A DNA stretch of 64,000 bases from Saccharothrix sp. S26 (GTDB lineage: Bacteria > Actinomycetota > Actinomycetes > Mycobacteriales > Pseudonocardiaceae). Position numbers and translations under genes: made by a program. Positions 1 through 7,792 of this stretch are shown piece by piece (within the stretch, counting starts at the first letter, position 1; each line of letters opens with the position of its first letter). The notes under the pieces were generated by a model that worked only from the letters and a program-made list of their open reading frames with translations, was not told the DNA's origin and did not search any database. The stretch is taken from assembly GCF_021390395.1 (NCBI RefSeq), contig NZ_JAJUWT010000011.1:1-64000 (forward strand), in the 5' to 3' direction.

Positions 1-127
1 GCCTGACCGGACCGCAGCCTGACCGGACCGCAGCCTGACCGGACCGCAGCCTGACCGGACCGCAGCCTGACCGGACCGCAGCCTGACCGGACCGCAGCCT
101 GACCGGACCGCAGCCTGACCGGACCGC
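1..127. repeat. 16-bp tandem repeat, about 8 copies, cut by window start
   Basis: The unit GCCTGACCGGACCGCA repeats head to tail without spacers from base 1. Seven copies are exact and the eighth differs in its last base. The array probably continues beyond the window. A 16-bp period is not a multiple of three, so it is unlikely to be coding. After it, 128-289 holds only low-complexity GC-rich sequence with no gene that I can support. Confidence 0.95.
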
Positions 128-289
128 CCCGCAGTAGGCCGCCGCACCATCAGGCCGCCGCACCGAGCCGGAGGCTGAGTCACACCGGGCGGGAACCGGA
201 TCGGGCCGCCAGCCTCGCCCGCCGGAGCCGCCGCCCTGCCCGCCGCCCTGCCGCCGCCCCGCCCGCCACCTTGGCCGCCGCCCGGGGGT

Positions 290-757
290 CTACGGCGCGA
301 TGGACCCCCAGGCCCACATGGCCTCCAGGACGTCGTGCAGCGCGTGCCCTCGTGGCGTGAGGGAGTAGCGGACGTGGCTGGGCCAGCCCGGTTCGCGGAC
401 GCGCGCCACGACGCCGCTGGCGGCGAGTTGTGCGAGCCGGTCGCTGAGCACCTTGTCGGACAACGTCGGCAGGGCGGTGGCCAGGTCGCCGAACGTCCGC
501 TCGCCCGCGAACAGCTCCCGCACGACCAGCGTCGTCCACCGCCCGCGCAACGCCCCCAGCGCCACCTCCACCGGGCAGGTCGGGACCGGGTGGTCGACTT
601 CGCCGTGTGGGTCACCCGACCAGGTGCTGGGTGAGGGCGGGGTTGGGGCAACCGCGGTGGCGGAGGCAACCGCGGTGGCAGGGGCGGCTGCGGGGGCCGG
701 GGCGGTGGCGGGGGCCGGGGCGGTGGCGGGGGCGGTACTCACCGTTTGATTGGTCAC
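290..757 (-). CDS. HxlR-family winged-helix transcriptional regulator
   Basis: This 155-residue protein has an HxlR-type DNA-binding domain in about residues 60-150. It runs from the TCPVEVALGALRGRW segment through the TLSDKVLSDRLAQL recognition region to the wing near VRYSLTPRGHAL. The first 45 residues are an unusual tail of alternating Ala, Pro and Thr or Val that looks disordered. I chose the GTG at 757 because AGGAGGA lies six bases before it; a longer frame to 835 has no such signal. It faces the NTF2-like gene at 783 across only 25 bases, so it probably controls that gene and itself. The ligand is unknown; HxlR proteins often respond to reactive electrophiles or oxidants. Confidence 0.85.
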   Translation of the reverse strand: MTNQTVSTAPATAPAPATAPAPAAAPATAVASATAVAPTPPSPSTWSGDPHGEVDHPVPTCPVEVALGALRGRWTTLVVRELFAGERTFGDLATALPTLSDKVLSDRLAQLAASGVVARVREPGWPSHVRYSLTPRGHALHDVLEAMWAWGSIAP

Positions 758-782
758 GGAGCGTCCTCCTAGCGTCCCCCGC

Positions 783-1112
783 ATGATCGCGCGTAACCCG
801 GAAGAGTTGCCCCCGCTGTTCGCTGCCGCCTTCAACGAGGGCGATCCCGGCGACTTCTACGAGCCCGGCGCTCAGCCCGCCGTGCTCGGCGAGCACCTCA
901 AGCTCACCCAGAAGTTGAGCGTTGTCACCCGAAAGGTGATCACGAGGGGTGATTTGGCCCTGCTGATCGTCGACTGGCGCATCGGCGACGTCACCGGCAC
1001 GGCGACCGACGTCGCGCGCCGCGGCCACGACGGCGGTTGGCGGTACGCGATCGACAACCCCTTCGGGATCGCCGACAACCCGCCCGCCGAACCCCCGTCA
1101 CACCTCCCGTAG
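783..1112 (+). CDS. NTF2-like (SnoaL/DUF4440-type) small protein
   Basis: This 109-residue protein resembles the SnoaL/DUF4440 branch of the NTF2-like fold. It has an LFAAAFNEGD helix near residues 11-20, then YEPGA, a strand pair around VTRKVITRGDLALLIVDW, and a final GGWRYAIDNPFG strand typical of the family. The fold forms small cone-shaped proteins that act as enzymes or ligand binders, so the activity cannot be fixed from sequence. The ATG at 783 is taken as start; an in-frame ATG at 750 would run over the divergent HxlR start. The 3' end overlaps the convergent hydrolase gene by 15 bases. Regulation by the adjacent HxlR protein is likely. Confidence 0.7.
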   Translation: MIARNPEELPPLFAAAFNEGDPGDFYEPGAQPAVLGEHLKLTQKLSVVTRKVITRGDLALLIVDWRIGDVTGTATDVARRGHDGGWRYAIDNPFGIADNPPAEPPSHLP

Positions 1113-1865
1113 GTACTCCAACTGCGCCCGCACGGACCACTCCGCCGCCGGCCACAACGCCCGGTCCACGTCGGCATACACGACCTCGACCACCTCACGC
1201 GCCGTCGGCGACCCGCCCAACGCCGCCACCGCCGCCCGGACCTGCGCCAACCGCTGCTCCCGGTGCACCAGGTACCCACCGGCGGCAGCCACCACGTCCG
1301 GCAGCTCCGGCCCATGCCCCGGCAACCCGATCGTGCCCACCGGAAGCGTGGTCAACAGCCGCAACGACTCCAGGTAGTCACCGAGTCTTCCATCCGGATG
1401 GGCCACCACCGTCGTCCCCCGCCCCAGCACCGTGTCCCCCGTCAGCACGGCGTCGTCCAACAGGAAGCACACCGAGTCGGCCGTGTGCCCGGGCGTCGGC
1501 AGCACCCGGATCGACAACCCGGCCGCCGAGATCACGTCCCCCTCCGCCAACCCCTGCCCGCCCAACCGGAACGCCGGGTCCACCGACCGCACGGGCGCAT
1601 CCACCTGTCGCCCGAACGAACGTGCCCCTTCCGAATGATCGGGGTGACCGTGCGTCAGCAGCACGACCTCCACCGGGGCCTGCTCCGCGATCCGCCCCAA
1701 GTGCGCCGGATCCGCCGGCCCCGGATCCACCACCACGCACGACGCCGACCCGGGGGCACGCAGCACCCACGTGTTCGTCCCGTCCAACGTCATCACCCCG
1801 GGGTTCTCCGCCAACAGCACCGAAGCCGTCGGCGTCACCTCCCGCAACACGCCGTAAGCCGTCAC
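1098..1865 (-). CDS. MBL-fold metallo-hydrolase (LACTB2-like)
   Basis: This 255-residue metallo-beta-lactamase-fold hydrolase binds two metal ions. HGHPDH at residues 72-77, PTPGHT with His127, LTGDT with Asp144, and a late GLPGHG histidine supply the metal ligands. The last 60 residues form the small helical domain seen in LACTB2-type proteins, which hydrolyse RNA or thioesters. The substrate here is unknown. The GTG start overlaps the stop of the upstream Nudix gene by four bases (GTGA), so the two are translationally coupled. In M. tuberculosis a similar protein lies near ridA and the arsA pair, as here (recalled, not searched). Confidence 0.88.
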   Translation of the reverse strand: MTAYGVLREVTPTASVLLAENPGVMTLDGTNTWVLRAPGSASCVVVDPGPADPAHLGRIAEQAPVEVVLLTHGHPDHSEGARSFGRQVDAPVRSVDPAFRLGGQGLAEGDVISAAGLSIRVLPTPGHTADSVCFLLDDAVLTGDTVLGRGTTVVAHPDGRLGDYLESLRLLTTLPVGTIGLPGHGPELPDVVAAAGGYLVHREQRLAQVRAAVAALGGSPTAREVVEVVYADVDRALWPAAEWSVRAQLEYLREV

Positions 1866-2665
1866 GGCAGCACCACCCGCAGCACGTCACCGTCGCGCAC
1901 CAGCTTCGGGATCACCTTCGACACCGTCCGCCCCGCCGACAACACCGCCGACACCGTCCCCAGCTCGTCCAACTCGGCCAACGTCACCCAGGTCGGCGGC
2001 ATCAACGCCCGCTGCCCGGACTTCCACTCCGCCAACGCGTCCGCCGGCCGTTGCCACGCCGCGTCGGAAGCCTCCGTGGTCGCCCCGTCGGCACGCTGCC
2101 CCGACGGCAGCACGGCGACGAAGAAGTACGTGTCGTACCGCCGCGGCTCCTCCACGGGCGTCAACCAGTTCGCCCAAGGCCGCAGCAGGTCGGCCCGCAA
2201 CACCAACCCCTCCGCGGCCAGGAACTGCGCCAACGACAGCTCCCGCGCCACCAGCGCCGCCCGCGCGCCGGCGAACCCCCTGGTGTCGGCCACCACCGAC
2301 GACGCGGACGGCCCGGCCAGCAGCACGCCGGACTCCTCGAAGGTCTCCCGCACGGCCGCGCACACCAACGCCGTGGCCAGCTCCACCGTGCACCCGAACC
2401 GCTCGGCCCACCACGAGGGAGGCGGGCCGCTCCACGCCACCGACGTGTCCGCGTCACGCCGGTCGACCCCTCCGCCGGGGAACACGGTCATCCCGCCCGC
2501 GAACGCCATCCCGGCCACGCGCCGCAGCAGGAACGCCTCCAGCCCGGCCTCCCCGTCCCGCACCAGCACGACGGTCGCCGCGTCACGGGGCGTCACCGGC
2601 GGGCCGGTGAGGTCCGCGGGTGCCATCGAGGCGGGCAACACGAGTTCATCGGGGAGTTCGCGCAC
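1862..2665 (-). CDS. Nudix hydrolase with split Nudix box (NUDT19/CoA-pyrophosphatase type)
   Basis: This 267-residue Nudix hydrolase cleaves a nucleoside diphosphate linked to another group. The FPGGGVD loop at residues 62-68 and the metal-binding RETFEESG at 106-113 are both present. They are separated by an insertion of about 35 residues, as in the NUDT19-like group rather than MutT. That group includes CoA diphosphatases, but the exact substrate cannot be read from sequence. It is the first gene of a two-gene unit with the lactamase-fold protein through a GTGA overlap. The ATG at 2665 lies 28 bases from the divergent GTG at 2694, so the two promoters share a very short region. Confidence 0.87.
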   Translation of the reverse strand: MRELPDELVLPASMAPADLTGPPVTPRDAATVVLVRDGEAGLEAFLLRRVAGMAFAGGMTVFPGGGVDRRDADTSVAWSGPPPSWWAERFGCTVELATALVCAAVRETFEESGVLLAGPSASSVVADTRGFAGARAALVARELSLAQFLAAEGLVLRADLLRPWANWLTPVEEPRRYDTYFFVAVLPSGQRADGATTEASDAAWQRPADALAEWKSGQRALMPPTWVTLAELDELGTVSAVLSAGRTVSKVIPKLVRDGDVLRVVLP

Positions 2666-2693
2666 GACCCGAGCCTACGAGGATCATCCGCGT

Positions 2694-3050
2694 GTGGACA
2701 CCACGCGCAAAGGCTGCCTCGTCAACGTCCTGCTGTTCGTCGTGGGCGCGATCGTCGGCACGGGTCTGACGGCGACGGCCGCCGTCCTCCTCTTCCTCCC
2801 CAGCACCACGGTGACCAGCACGAACGAGGGTTCGCCGAACGTCTACGTCAAGGAGCGTTCGAGCCTGGTCGGCGGCACGGACCACGAGGTCTGGCTCGGT
2901 CGGACGCCGGACTACGGCCACGTCGTCACCATCCCGCAGGGCTGGGGGACCACGCCCGAGGTCGACCGCCGGCCGGGGGGCGTGGAGCTGCGGTTCGACC
3001 ACGGTGGCCGGATCTTCGTCCCTGAATCGAGTTACGTCGGCGGCCGATGA
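2694..3050 (+). CDS. Small single-pass membrane protein, unknown
   Basis: This 118-residue protein has a short basic start (VDTTRKGC), one hydrophobic segment at about residues 9-34, and a polar domain of about 80 residues. The segment near WLGRTPDYGHVVTIPQGWG suggests a small beta-rich outer domain. I do not recognise the family. The GTG start follows an AGGA element ten bases upstream. Its stop overlaps the start of the oxidoreductase gene (ATGA, 3047-3050), and that gene in turn overlaps the TPR gene, so the three form one coupled unit. Confidence 0.65.
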   Translation: MDTTRKGCLVNVLLFVVGAIVGTGLTATAAVLLFLPSTTVTSTNEGSPNVYVKERSSLVGGTDHEVWLGRTPDYGHVVTIPQGWGTTPEVDRRPGGVELRFDHGGRIFVPESSYVGGR

Positions 3051-3958
3051 AAGGCAGGATGGGCCGAGTGGACGAACAGTTGCGCGTAGGACTCGTCGGT
3101 GCCGGCCCGTGGGCGACCATGGTGCACGCACCGGGGATCGCCGATCACCCGGGCACCCGCCTGACCACGATCTGGGCCCGCCGCGAGGAGGCCGCCGCCG
3201 AGCTGGCCCGGGCTCACGGCGCGACGACCGCGAAGACCCCGGACGACCTGTTGGCCGAGGTGGACGCGGTCGCGTTCGCGGTGCCGCCGCAGGTGCAGGC
3301 GGAGATCGCGATCAAGGCGGCCGAGCGGGGCAAGCACGTGATCCTGGAGAAGCCGATCGCGGCGACCCTCCAGGACGCCGAACGCCTCGCCGACGCGGTG
3401 GCGTCCAACGGTGTCGCGTCCCTGGTGGTCCTCACCAAGCGCTACACGCCGGAGACGCGCGAACAACTGGCGCAGTTGGAGCAACAGGGCGGCTGGGTGG
3501 GTGGCAGCGCGCGCTGGCTGACCGGAGCGCTTCTCGGTGGCCCGTTCTCGAACTCGCCGTGGCGGCACGAGCGGGGCCCGTTGGACGACATCGGCCCGCA
3601 CGCGTTCGACCTGCTCGACGCCACGCTGGGCACGATCACCGACGTGATCGCGGCGAACGAGTCGGAGCACGGCGTGTGGCAGGTCGTGTTCCGGCACGAG
3701 GGCGGCGCGACGAGCGTGGCCACGATGACCATGAAGTTGCCGCTCAACCCGAGCATCGCCGAGGTGATCGTGTACGGCGAGCACGGCCACCGCGTGCTGG
3801 CCGACCGCGGCACGACCGCGCAGCAGGCGTTCACGAACCTGCTGGACGACTTCGTGGCCATGGTGGACAGCGGCACCACCGAGCACCCGCTGGACGTCCG
3901 CCGCGGCCTGCACTTGCAGCGGGTGATCGACCTGGCGCGGCGGAAGGCGGGTGCGTGA
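3047..3958 (+). CDS. Gfo/Idh/MocA-family oxidoreductase
   Basis: This is a probable NAD(P)-dependent dehydrogenase of the Gfo/Idh/MocA family, which acts on sugars, inositol-like polyols and related compounds. The N-terminal Rossmann motif GLVGAGPWA starts near residue 15, AVPPQVQAE follows, and the signature EKPIA is at residues 101-105, where the lysine is catalytic. The C-terminal half has the family's alpha/beta substrate domain. At 303 residues it is slightly short for the family. The ATG at 3047 overlaps the previous stop; an internal ATG at 3059 or GTG at 3068 is also possible. The substrate is unknown. Confidence 0.9.
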   Translation: MKGRMGRVDEQLRVGLVGAGPWATMVHAPGIADHPGTRLTTIWARREEAAAELARAHGATTAKTPDDLLAEVDAVAFAVPPQVQAEIAIKAAERGKHVILEKPIAATLQDAERLADAVASNGVASLVVLTKRYTPETREQLAQLEQQGGWVGGSARWLTGALLGGPFSNSPWRHERGPLDDIGPHAFDLLDATLGTITDVIAANESEHGVWQVVFRHEGGATSVATMTMKLPLNPSIAEVIVYGEHGHRVLADRGTTAQQAFTNLLDDFVAMVDSGTTEHPLDVRRGLHLQRVIDLARRKAGA

Positions 3959-4998
3959 GGTACCGGATCGACCCGGAGACGCTGCGCGAGGTGCCCGACG
4001 ACCCCGAGGGGTTAACGGCTTGGTTGGCGCGGCAGCGCCCGACGACGCACGCGGAGTGGACGGCGGTCGGGCAGGCCGCGCGCCTGCTGGACCGCTTGGA
4101 CGAGGCCGAGCGCGCGTTCCGGCGGGCGGACGACACCCCGGCGACCCGGCTCCGGTTGGCGCAGGTGCGGCAGTGGCAGGGCCGGTTCGCCGAGGCGGAC
4201 GAGGCTTGCGCCGAGCTGCTCGACCACCCGGTCTTCGGTCACTTCGCCCATCAGCACGCGGGCAAGTCCCGGTACGAGCAGGGTGACTGGCGTGCCGCCG
4301 AACGGCACTTCCGGATCGCTCTGGACCTCCGGGAAGACCCGGAGCTGCGGTCGTCGAGCGAGCTGGCGCTGGATGCGGCAAACGCTTGCGCGACTGCCGC
4401 AGAGGTCGCCGTGGAGCTGCACCGCCTGATCCCGCCGGTGCACCGCCAGGGTGCGCGCTACCTCCACGGTGAACGTCCGCCGCACACGCCGGTCCTGGCC
4501 GACTTGGCGAGCGTCCTCGCGCACGGCCCGATGCCGTTGCGGGCGGTCCGGGACGTGCACCGCTACCACCCGCGCCTCGAAGCCGCGCTCGCCGACACGG
4601 ACTGGCTGGTGGTCGCGGACGGCCAGGTCACGGCCACCGAGCGGTGCCGGGCGTTCCTGGTCGTGGTCAACGAGGCCCACACCAGGGCGGCGGCCGACCT
4701 GTGGCCGGTCGTGCCGGACATCACCGTCCCGCGGGTCGACCACCCGATGAGCGTCGCCCGGACCGGCGAGACCCCGCAGGCTCGCCTGTTCGACCAGCTC
4801 CGGGCCTTGCGCCAGCACCGGGGCGACGCGCACGCCGCCGCGTGGGCCGAAGCGGGCCTCGAAGTGCGGGAGCTGCCCGAGGACGACCCGGTGCGCCGCC
4901 GGATCGAGGTCGCCACGGACCGCGCGGCAGCTCGGCCCTACCGTGCCCTGACCAGGGACGGCAGGGCCGAGCTGCTGAGCGCGCTGAGACGGCTCTAG
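3955..4998 (+). CDS. TPR-containing protein with unrecognised C-terminal domain
   Basis: This 347-residue protein is coupled to the oxidoreductase gene by a GTGA overlap. Residues 35-140 carry at least three tetratricopeptide-like helix pairs (LDRLDEAERAFRRA, WQGRFAEADEACAELL, YEQGDWRAAERHFRIAL). Residues 150-347 form a second region that I do not recognise; it includes DTDWLVVADGQV followed by a strand-rich AFLVVVNEAH segment. TPRs mediate protein-protein contact, so a scaffold role for the neighbouring oxidoreductase is possible, but that is inference. The last four bases overlap the convergent gene at 4995. Confidence 0.75.
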   Translation: MRYRIDPETLREVPDDPEGLTAWLARQRPTTHAEWTAVGQAARLLDRLDEAERAFRRADDTPATRLRLAQVRQWQGRFAEADEACAELLDHPVFGHFAHQHAGKSRYEQGDWRAAERHFRIALDLREDPELRSSSELALDAANACATAAEVAVELHRLIPPVHRQGARYLHGERPPHTPVLADLASVLAHGPMPLRAVRDVHRYHPRLEAALADTDWLVVADGQVTATERCRAFLVVVNEAHTRAAADLWPVVPDITVPRVDHPMSVARTGETPQARLFDQLRALRQHRGDAHAAAWAEAGLEVRELPEDDPVRRRIEVATDRAAARPYRALTRDGRAELLSALRRL

Positions 4999-6287
4999 CC
5001 GGGGTACTTGCCGTTGGTCGGCTTGGGCACCCCGTTGACGAACTCGGGTCCGCCACCGGGCCACGACTGCTGCTCCCGCTGCGCCAGCTCCTCGTGCAAC
5101 TGCTGCAACAACGCCCGTTCCCGGTCGCTGAGCTTGGCGTCGACGGTCGGCGGCAGGTGCACGGCGGCGGGCGGCTGGCCCTCCGCCAGTGCGGCCTGCA
5201 ACGCCGCCAGGTCGTCGGGGCCGAGCTCGGTGGTGACCTCGGCCCGTGACAACGGGTGGTCGTCGGGGAACGCGAACACCGGCGCGGGCGGGCGCTCCTC
5301 GACCACGGGCACCTCGGCGGGCGCTTCCTGGACGACGGGAGCCTCCTCGACCCGCACCTCCGGCACGGGTTCGTCCACCCGGAAGTCCTCGGCCCGGAAG
5401 TCCTCGCCGCCGAAATTCTCGCCGCCGAAATCGTCGGCGCGGAAGTCCTCGCGGGCTTCCTCGACGGGGACGTCCTCGACCGGCTCGCGCACCGGCAACC
5501 GCTTCACCGGCTTGGGCGGGAACGGCTGCGCGCCCTCGTAGGACTCGGCGCGCGCCCGACGTGACGTGGAGCCGTTCTGGGGTTCGACAGGCACCGGTTC
5601 CGGCTCGACCACCGGTGCCTGGTCCCGCGGTTCACCGTCGAACCACGCGCCCGAGTCCGGTGGCGGCTGCGGGCTCGTGGATCCCGACGAGAAGAACACC
5701 TCGCGCGCGGTCGTGACGGCCGCCGCGTGGTACTCGTTCAGCGGTGTGCCCACGGTCAGCACCTCGACGGCCGCGCGGATGCCCGCCTTGCGCAGCACGG
5801 TGTCCACCCGGTACGCGGTGGCGGGCGCGAAACCCGCCGGGCCGATGTCCACCAGGACGACGCGCTGCGGCAGCGGTCCGGGCGTCGCACCGGCCGGGCT
5901 GGACCGCCACGTGGCGCGCACTCCGCGCACGTCCGGCAGCGCCGACACGGTCTTGCCCAGCACGTCACCGAGGCCGTCGGCCGGGTCGGACTCCACGCTG
6001 AACCGGTGCTTGACGGCCGGCACGCGCTCCACCGCGAACAGCTTGTCGGCCAACGACCGGTCGGAGCGGACCTCGGCCAGCAGCGAGCCGATCTCCTGGC
6101 GCTCCTCGGAGGACACCGGGATGCGCCCGGCCAGCAGGCAGCCGACGACCAGCTCCAGGGCTCTGTCCAGCTCGGCGACCGCGAGCAGCTCCCGCGCCTG
6201 GGTCAGCGCGTCGTCGTCGACGCGTCCGGCCAGCGCCAACAGGAGGTCGTGTAAACGGACGGGGAGTCCCACTCCGTCGTTCGTCAC
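4995..6287 (-). CDS. Actinobacterial protein of unknown function with acidic pentad-repeat linker
   Basis: This 430-residue protein of unknown function begins at the GTG at 6287, preceded by GGAAGGAG. Residues 1-65 (LHDLLLALAGRVDDDALTQA onward) match the start of the next upstream gene ([16 protein letters not shown]), and the following 160 residues also correspond in outline. The two genes are therefore tandem paralogues. Residues 225-370 form a long acidic, Pro/Glu-rich linker with five consecutive pentads of the form [DN]F-x-x-[DE]. The C-terminus (LSDRERALLQQLHEELAQREQQ) is a predicted coiled coil. There is no signal peptide or membrane segment. It is the last gene of the DUF4177-ridA-paralogue unit. 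Confidence 0.75.
   Translation of the reverse strand: MTNDGVGLPVRLHDLLLALAGRVDDDALTQARELLAVAELDRALELVVGCLLAGRIPVSSEERQEIGSLLAEVRSDRSLADKLFAVERVPAVKHRFSVESDPADGLGDVLGKTVSALPDVRGVRATWRSSPAGATPGPLPQRVVLVDIGPAGFAPATAYRVDTVLRKAGIRAAVEVLTVGTPLNEYHAAAVTTAREVFFSSGSTSPQPPPDSGAWFDGEPRDQAPVVEPEPVPVEPQNGSTSRRARAESYEGAQPFPPKPVKRLPVREPVEDVPVEEAREDFRADDFGGENFGGEDFRAEDFRVDEPVPEVRVEEAPVVQEAPAEVPVVEERPPAPVFAFPDDHPLSRAEVTTELGPDDLAALQAALAEGQPPAAVHLPPTVDAKLSDRERALLQQLHEELAQREQQSWPGGGPEFVNGVPKPTNGKYPG
5380..5454. repeat. 15-bp minisatellite inside the 4995-6287 gene
   Basis: Five in-frame units of about 15 bp (pattern CGGAAGTCCTCGGCC on the + strand) encode successive DFRAD, DFGGE, NFGGE, DFRAE and DFRVD pentads on the minus strand. 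Their central Phe and following small residues recall pentapeptide-repeat proteins, but five units are too few to form a full helix. Confidence 0.8.
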
Positions 6288-6325
6288 GCCTGTTCTCCTT
6301 CCGGCTCGCGCGGGAGCGTCGAGCT

Positions 6326-6928
6326 CTATACGGGCACCAGGTGCCCGTCGGCCTCGGCGCCGGTGCACACCAGCTCCGATGCCGCCAACGCCGCCCTGTG
6401 GTAGGGCGGCAGGTCCAGTCCGGCGGGCAGGACCTCCACGCAGGGGTCGTGCTCGCCGAGCGCCCGCAGCACCCGCTGGAGCTCACCGGTCAACCGGGCT
6501 TCGCCGGTCGTGGCGGTGACCAGGATCAGCCTCCTGGGTTCGCCCCCGCCCAACCGCCACGAGGACCGGACTTCGCCGACCCCGGGGCGTCCGCGCAGGG
6601 TCGCTCCGAGCACCACGGTCGCGGAATCACTCATCGACACCCGATCGGGTGATTCCGGGGAGAAGGTGTAGCCGGATTCGGGCAGTTCGTCCAGCCCTTT
6701 GACCGAACTGATCGTGGACCGGTCGGCCCCGTGCGGCACGAGGGCGTCGGCCAGCAGTCGCTGCTCGTGGTCGGTGAGCCCGATCCGGTCGTGCAGCAAC
6801 GTGCGCGGGAGGGCCCGTGCGAGCACGGCGACGGCGTCCGTGGCGGCCCAGTCGCGGAACCTCCACAGCAGCTCGTCCGGCAACCGCCCGGCCAGCCTCA
6901 GCAACAGCTCGTGGCAGGTGTCGGACAT
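6326..6928 (-). CDS. Conserved actinobacterial protein, paralogue of the next gene
   Basis: This 200-residue protein has no family that I can name. It shares the N-terminal helical segment [19 protein letters not shown] and a middle part ([19 protein letters not shown], then [11 protein letters not shown]) with its downstream neighbour at 4995-6287, but it lacks that gene's acidic linker and coiled coil. It starts one base after the RidA stop (TGAGATG) behind GGGGAG, so it is co-translated with ridA. Duplication followed by growth of the downstream copy is the simplest history. No catalytic motif is visible. Confidence 0.75.
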   Translation of the reverse strand: MSDTCHELLLRLAGRLPDELLWRFRDWAATDAVAVLARALPRTLLHDRIGLTDHEQRLLADALVPHGADRSTISSVKGLDELPESGYTFSPESPDRVSMSDSATVVLGATLRGRPGVGEVRSSWRLGGGEPRRLILVTATTGEARLTGELQRVLRALGEHDPCVEVLPAGLDLPPYHRAALAASELVCTGAEADGHLVPV

Positions 6929-6929
6929 C

Positions 6930-7388
6930 TCACTCCCCGATCTCGACGATCAGATCCACCTCGACCGGCGCGCCCAGCGGCAGCTCGGCGACGCCGACCG
7001 CGGCCCGCGCGTGCTGCCCGGCCTCGCCGAACACCTCGCCGAGCAGGTCCGACGCGCCGTTGACCACGGCGGGCTGGCCGGTGAAGCCGTCGGCGGAGGC
7101 GACGTAGCCGGTCAGCTTGACCACGCGCACCACGGAGTCGAGGCCGACCAGCGCGTCGATGGCGGCCAACGCGTTCAGCGCGCACGTGCGGGCGTGGGCC
7201 TTGCCTTCCTCGGGGCTGACGTCACCGCCGACCTTGCCGGTGGCCGCGAGCGAGCCCTCGATGAACGGCAACTGCCCGGACGTGAAGACCAACTGCCCGC
7301 TGCGCACGGCCGGCACGTAGGCCGCGACCGGGGCCGCGACCCCGGGCAGCGCGATGCCCAGCTCGGCCAGCCGCGCCGTCGGGGTCAT
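6930..7388 (-). CDS. RidA/YjgF/YER057c family enamine/imine deaminase
   Basis: This 152-residue RidA-family protein would be a homotrimer. Members hydrolyse reactive enamines and imines, such as 2-aminoacrylate, released by PLP enzymes. The strand set around VFTSGQLPF, the [14 protein letters not shown] helix and the C-terminal [21 protein letters not shown] are all present. The arginine of HARAAVGV corresponds to the catalytic arginine. The start overlaps the DUF4177 stop by four bases (ATGA), so the two form one unit with the paralogue pair below. The same ridA-DUF4177 pairing near arsA and whiB4 is, as I recall, found in mycobacteria. Confidence 0.9.
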   Translation of the reverse strand: MTPTARLAELGIALPGVAAPVAAYVPAVRSGQLVFTSGQLPFIEGSLAATGKVGGDVSPEEGKAHARTCALNALAAIDALVGLDSVVRVVKLTGYVASADGFTGQPAVVNGASDLLGEVFGEAGQHARAAVGVAELPLGAPVEVDLIVEIGE

Positions 7389-7540
7389 GCCTTGGGCCGC
7401 TTCAGGTAGGCGACGTGCTGCTCACCGCTCGGGTTCGGCAGCACGGTGACCAGCTCCCAGCCGTCCGCACCCCACTGGTCCAGGATCGCCTTGGTGGCGT
7501 GGATCAACAGCGGGACGGTCGCGTACTCCCACTTCTGCAT
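7385..7540 (-). CDS. DUF4177 small protein
   Basis: This 51-residue protein starts MQKWEYATVPLL and continues with DQWGADGWELVTVLPN, then a final AYLKRPK strand. That is the DUF4177 signature (KWEY at the start, GWELV in the middle, and a short closing beta strand). The function of the family is unknown. It is the first gene of the unit DUF4177-ridA-6326-4995, with an ATGA overlap into ridA. No strong Shine-Dalgarno sequence precedes the ATG; the upstream GGGCCGCAGCC-type sequence is GC-rich but not a good match. Confidence 0.88.
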   Translation of the reverse strand: MQKWEYATVPLLIHATKAILDQWGADGWELVTVLPNPSGEQHVAYLKRPKA

Positions 7541-7563
7541 GGGCCGCAGCCTAGCGGGACGGG

Positions 7564-7595
7564 GAATGGGGGCACCCGGTCGAGTACCCCCATTC
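7564..7595 (-). terminator. Hairpin after the DUF397 gene
   Basis: GAATGGGGG pairs perfectly with CCCCCATTC across a 14-base loop. It lies just beyond the DUF397 stop and before the DUF4177 start, so it can separate the two minus-strand units. It has no clear U-run. Confidence 0.55.
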
Positions 7596-7609
7596 GTGTC
7601 AGGCGGTGC

Positions 7610-7792
7610 TCAGACCTGAGACCGCTTCACATCGGCCAGGAACGCGGAGAACGCCCGCGCCCCGAACACCAGCGTCCCGCCATCCCGGTTCTTGGTGTCC
7701 CGAACCCCGGTGACCCGCGCGCCCACCGCCAACTCGACGCACTGGGCGGAAGAACCGCTGCGGCTGCTCTTCCGCCAAGTCTGGTTGATCAT
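7610..7792 (-). CDS. DUF397 domain protein
   Basis: This 60-residue protein has the DUF397 signature: TWRKSSRSGS near the N-terminus, CVELA in the middle, VRDTKNRDGGTL, then a closing AFSAFLADVK helix. DUF397 proteins are very common in filamentous actinobacteria and nearly always sit next to an XRE/DUF5753 regulator, as here. They have been described as toxin-antitoxin-like or as partners of the regulator. The ATG shares one base with the regulator's stop (TGATG), so the two are coupled. No enzyme motif is present. Confidence 0.92.
   Translation of the reverse strand: MINQTWRKSSRSGSSAQCVELAVGARVTGVRDTKNRDGGTLVFGARAFSAFLADVKRSQV

Noticed and set aside
1-127. CRISPR array
   Set aside because: The repeats are contiguous without spacers and no cas gene is in the window.
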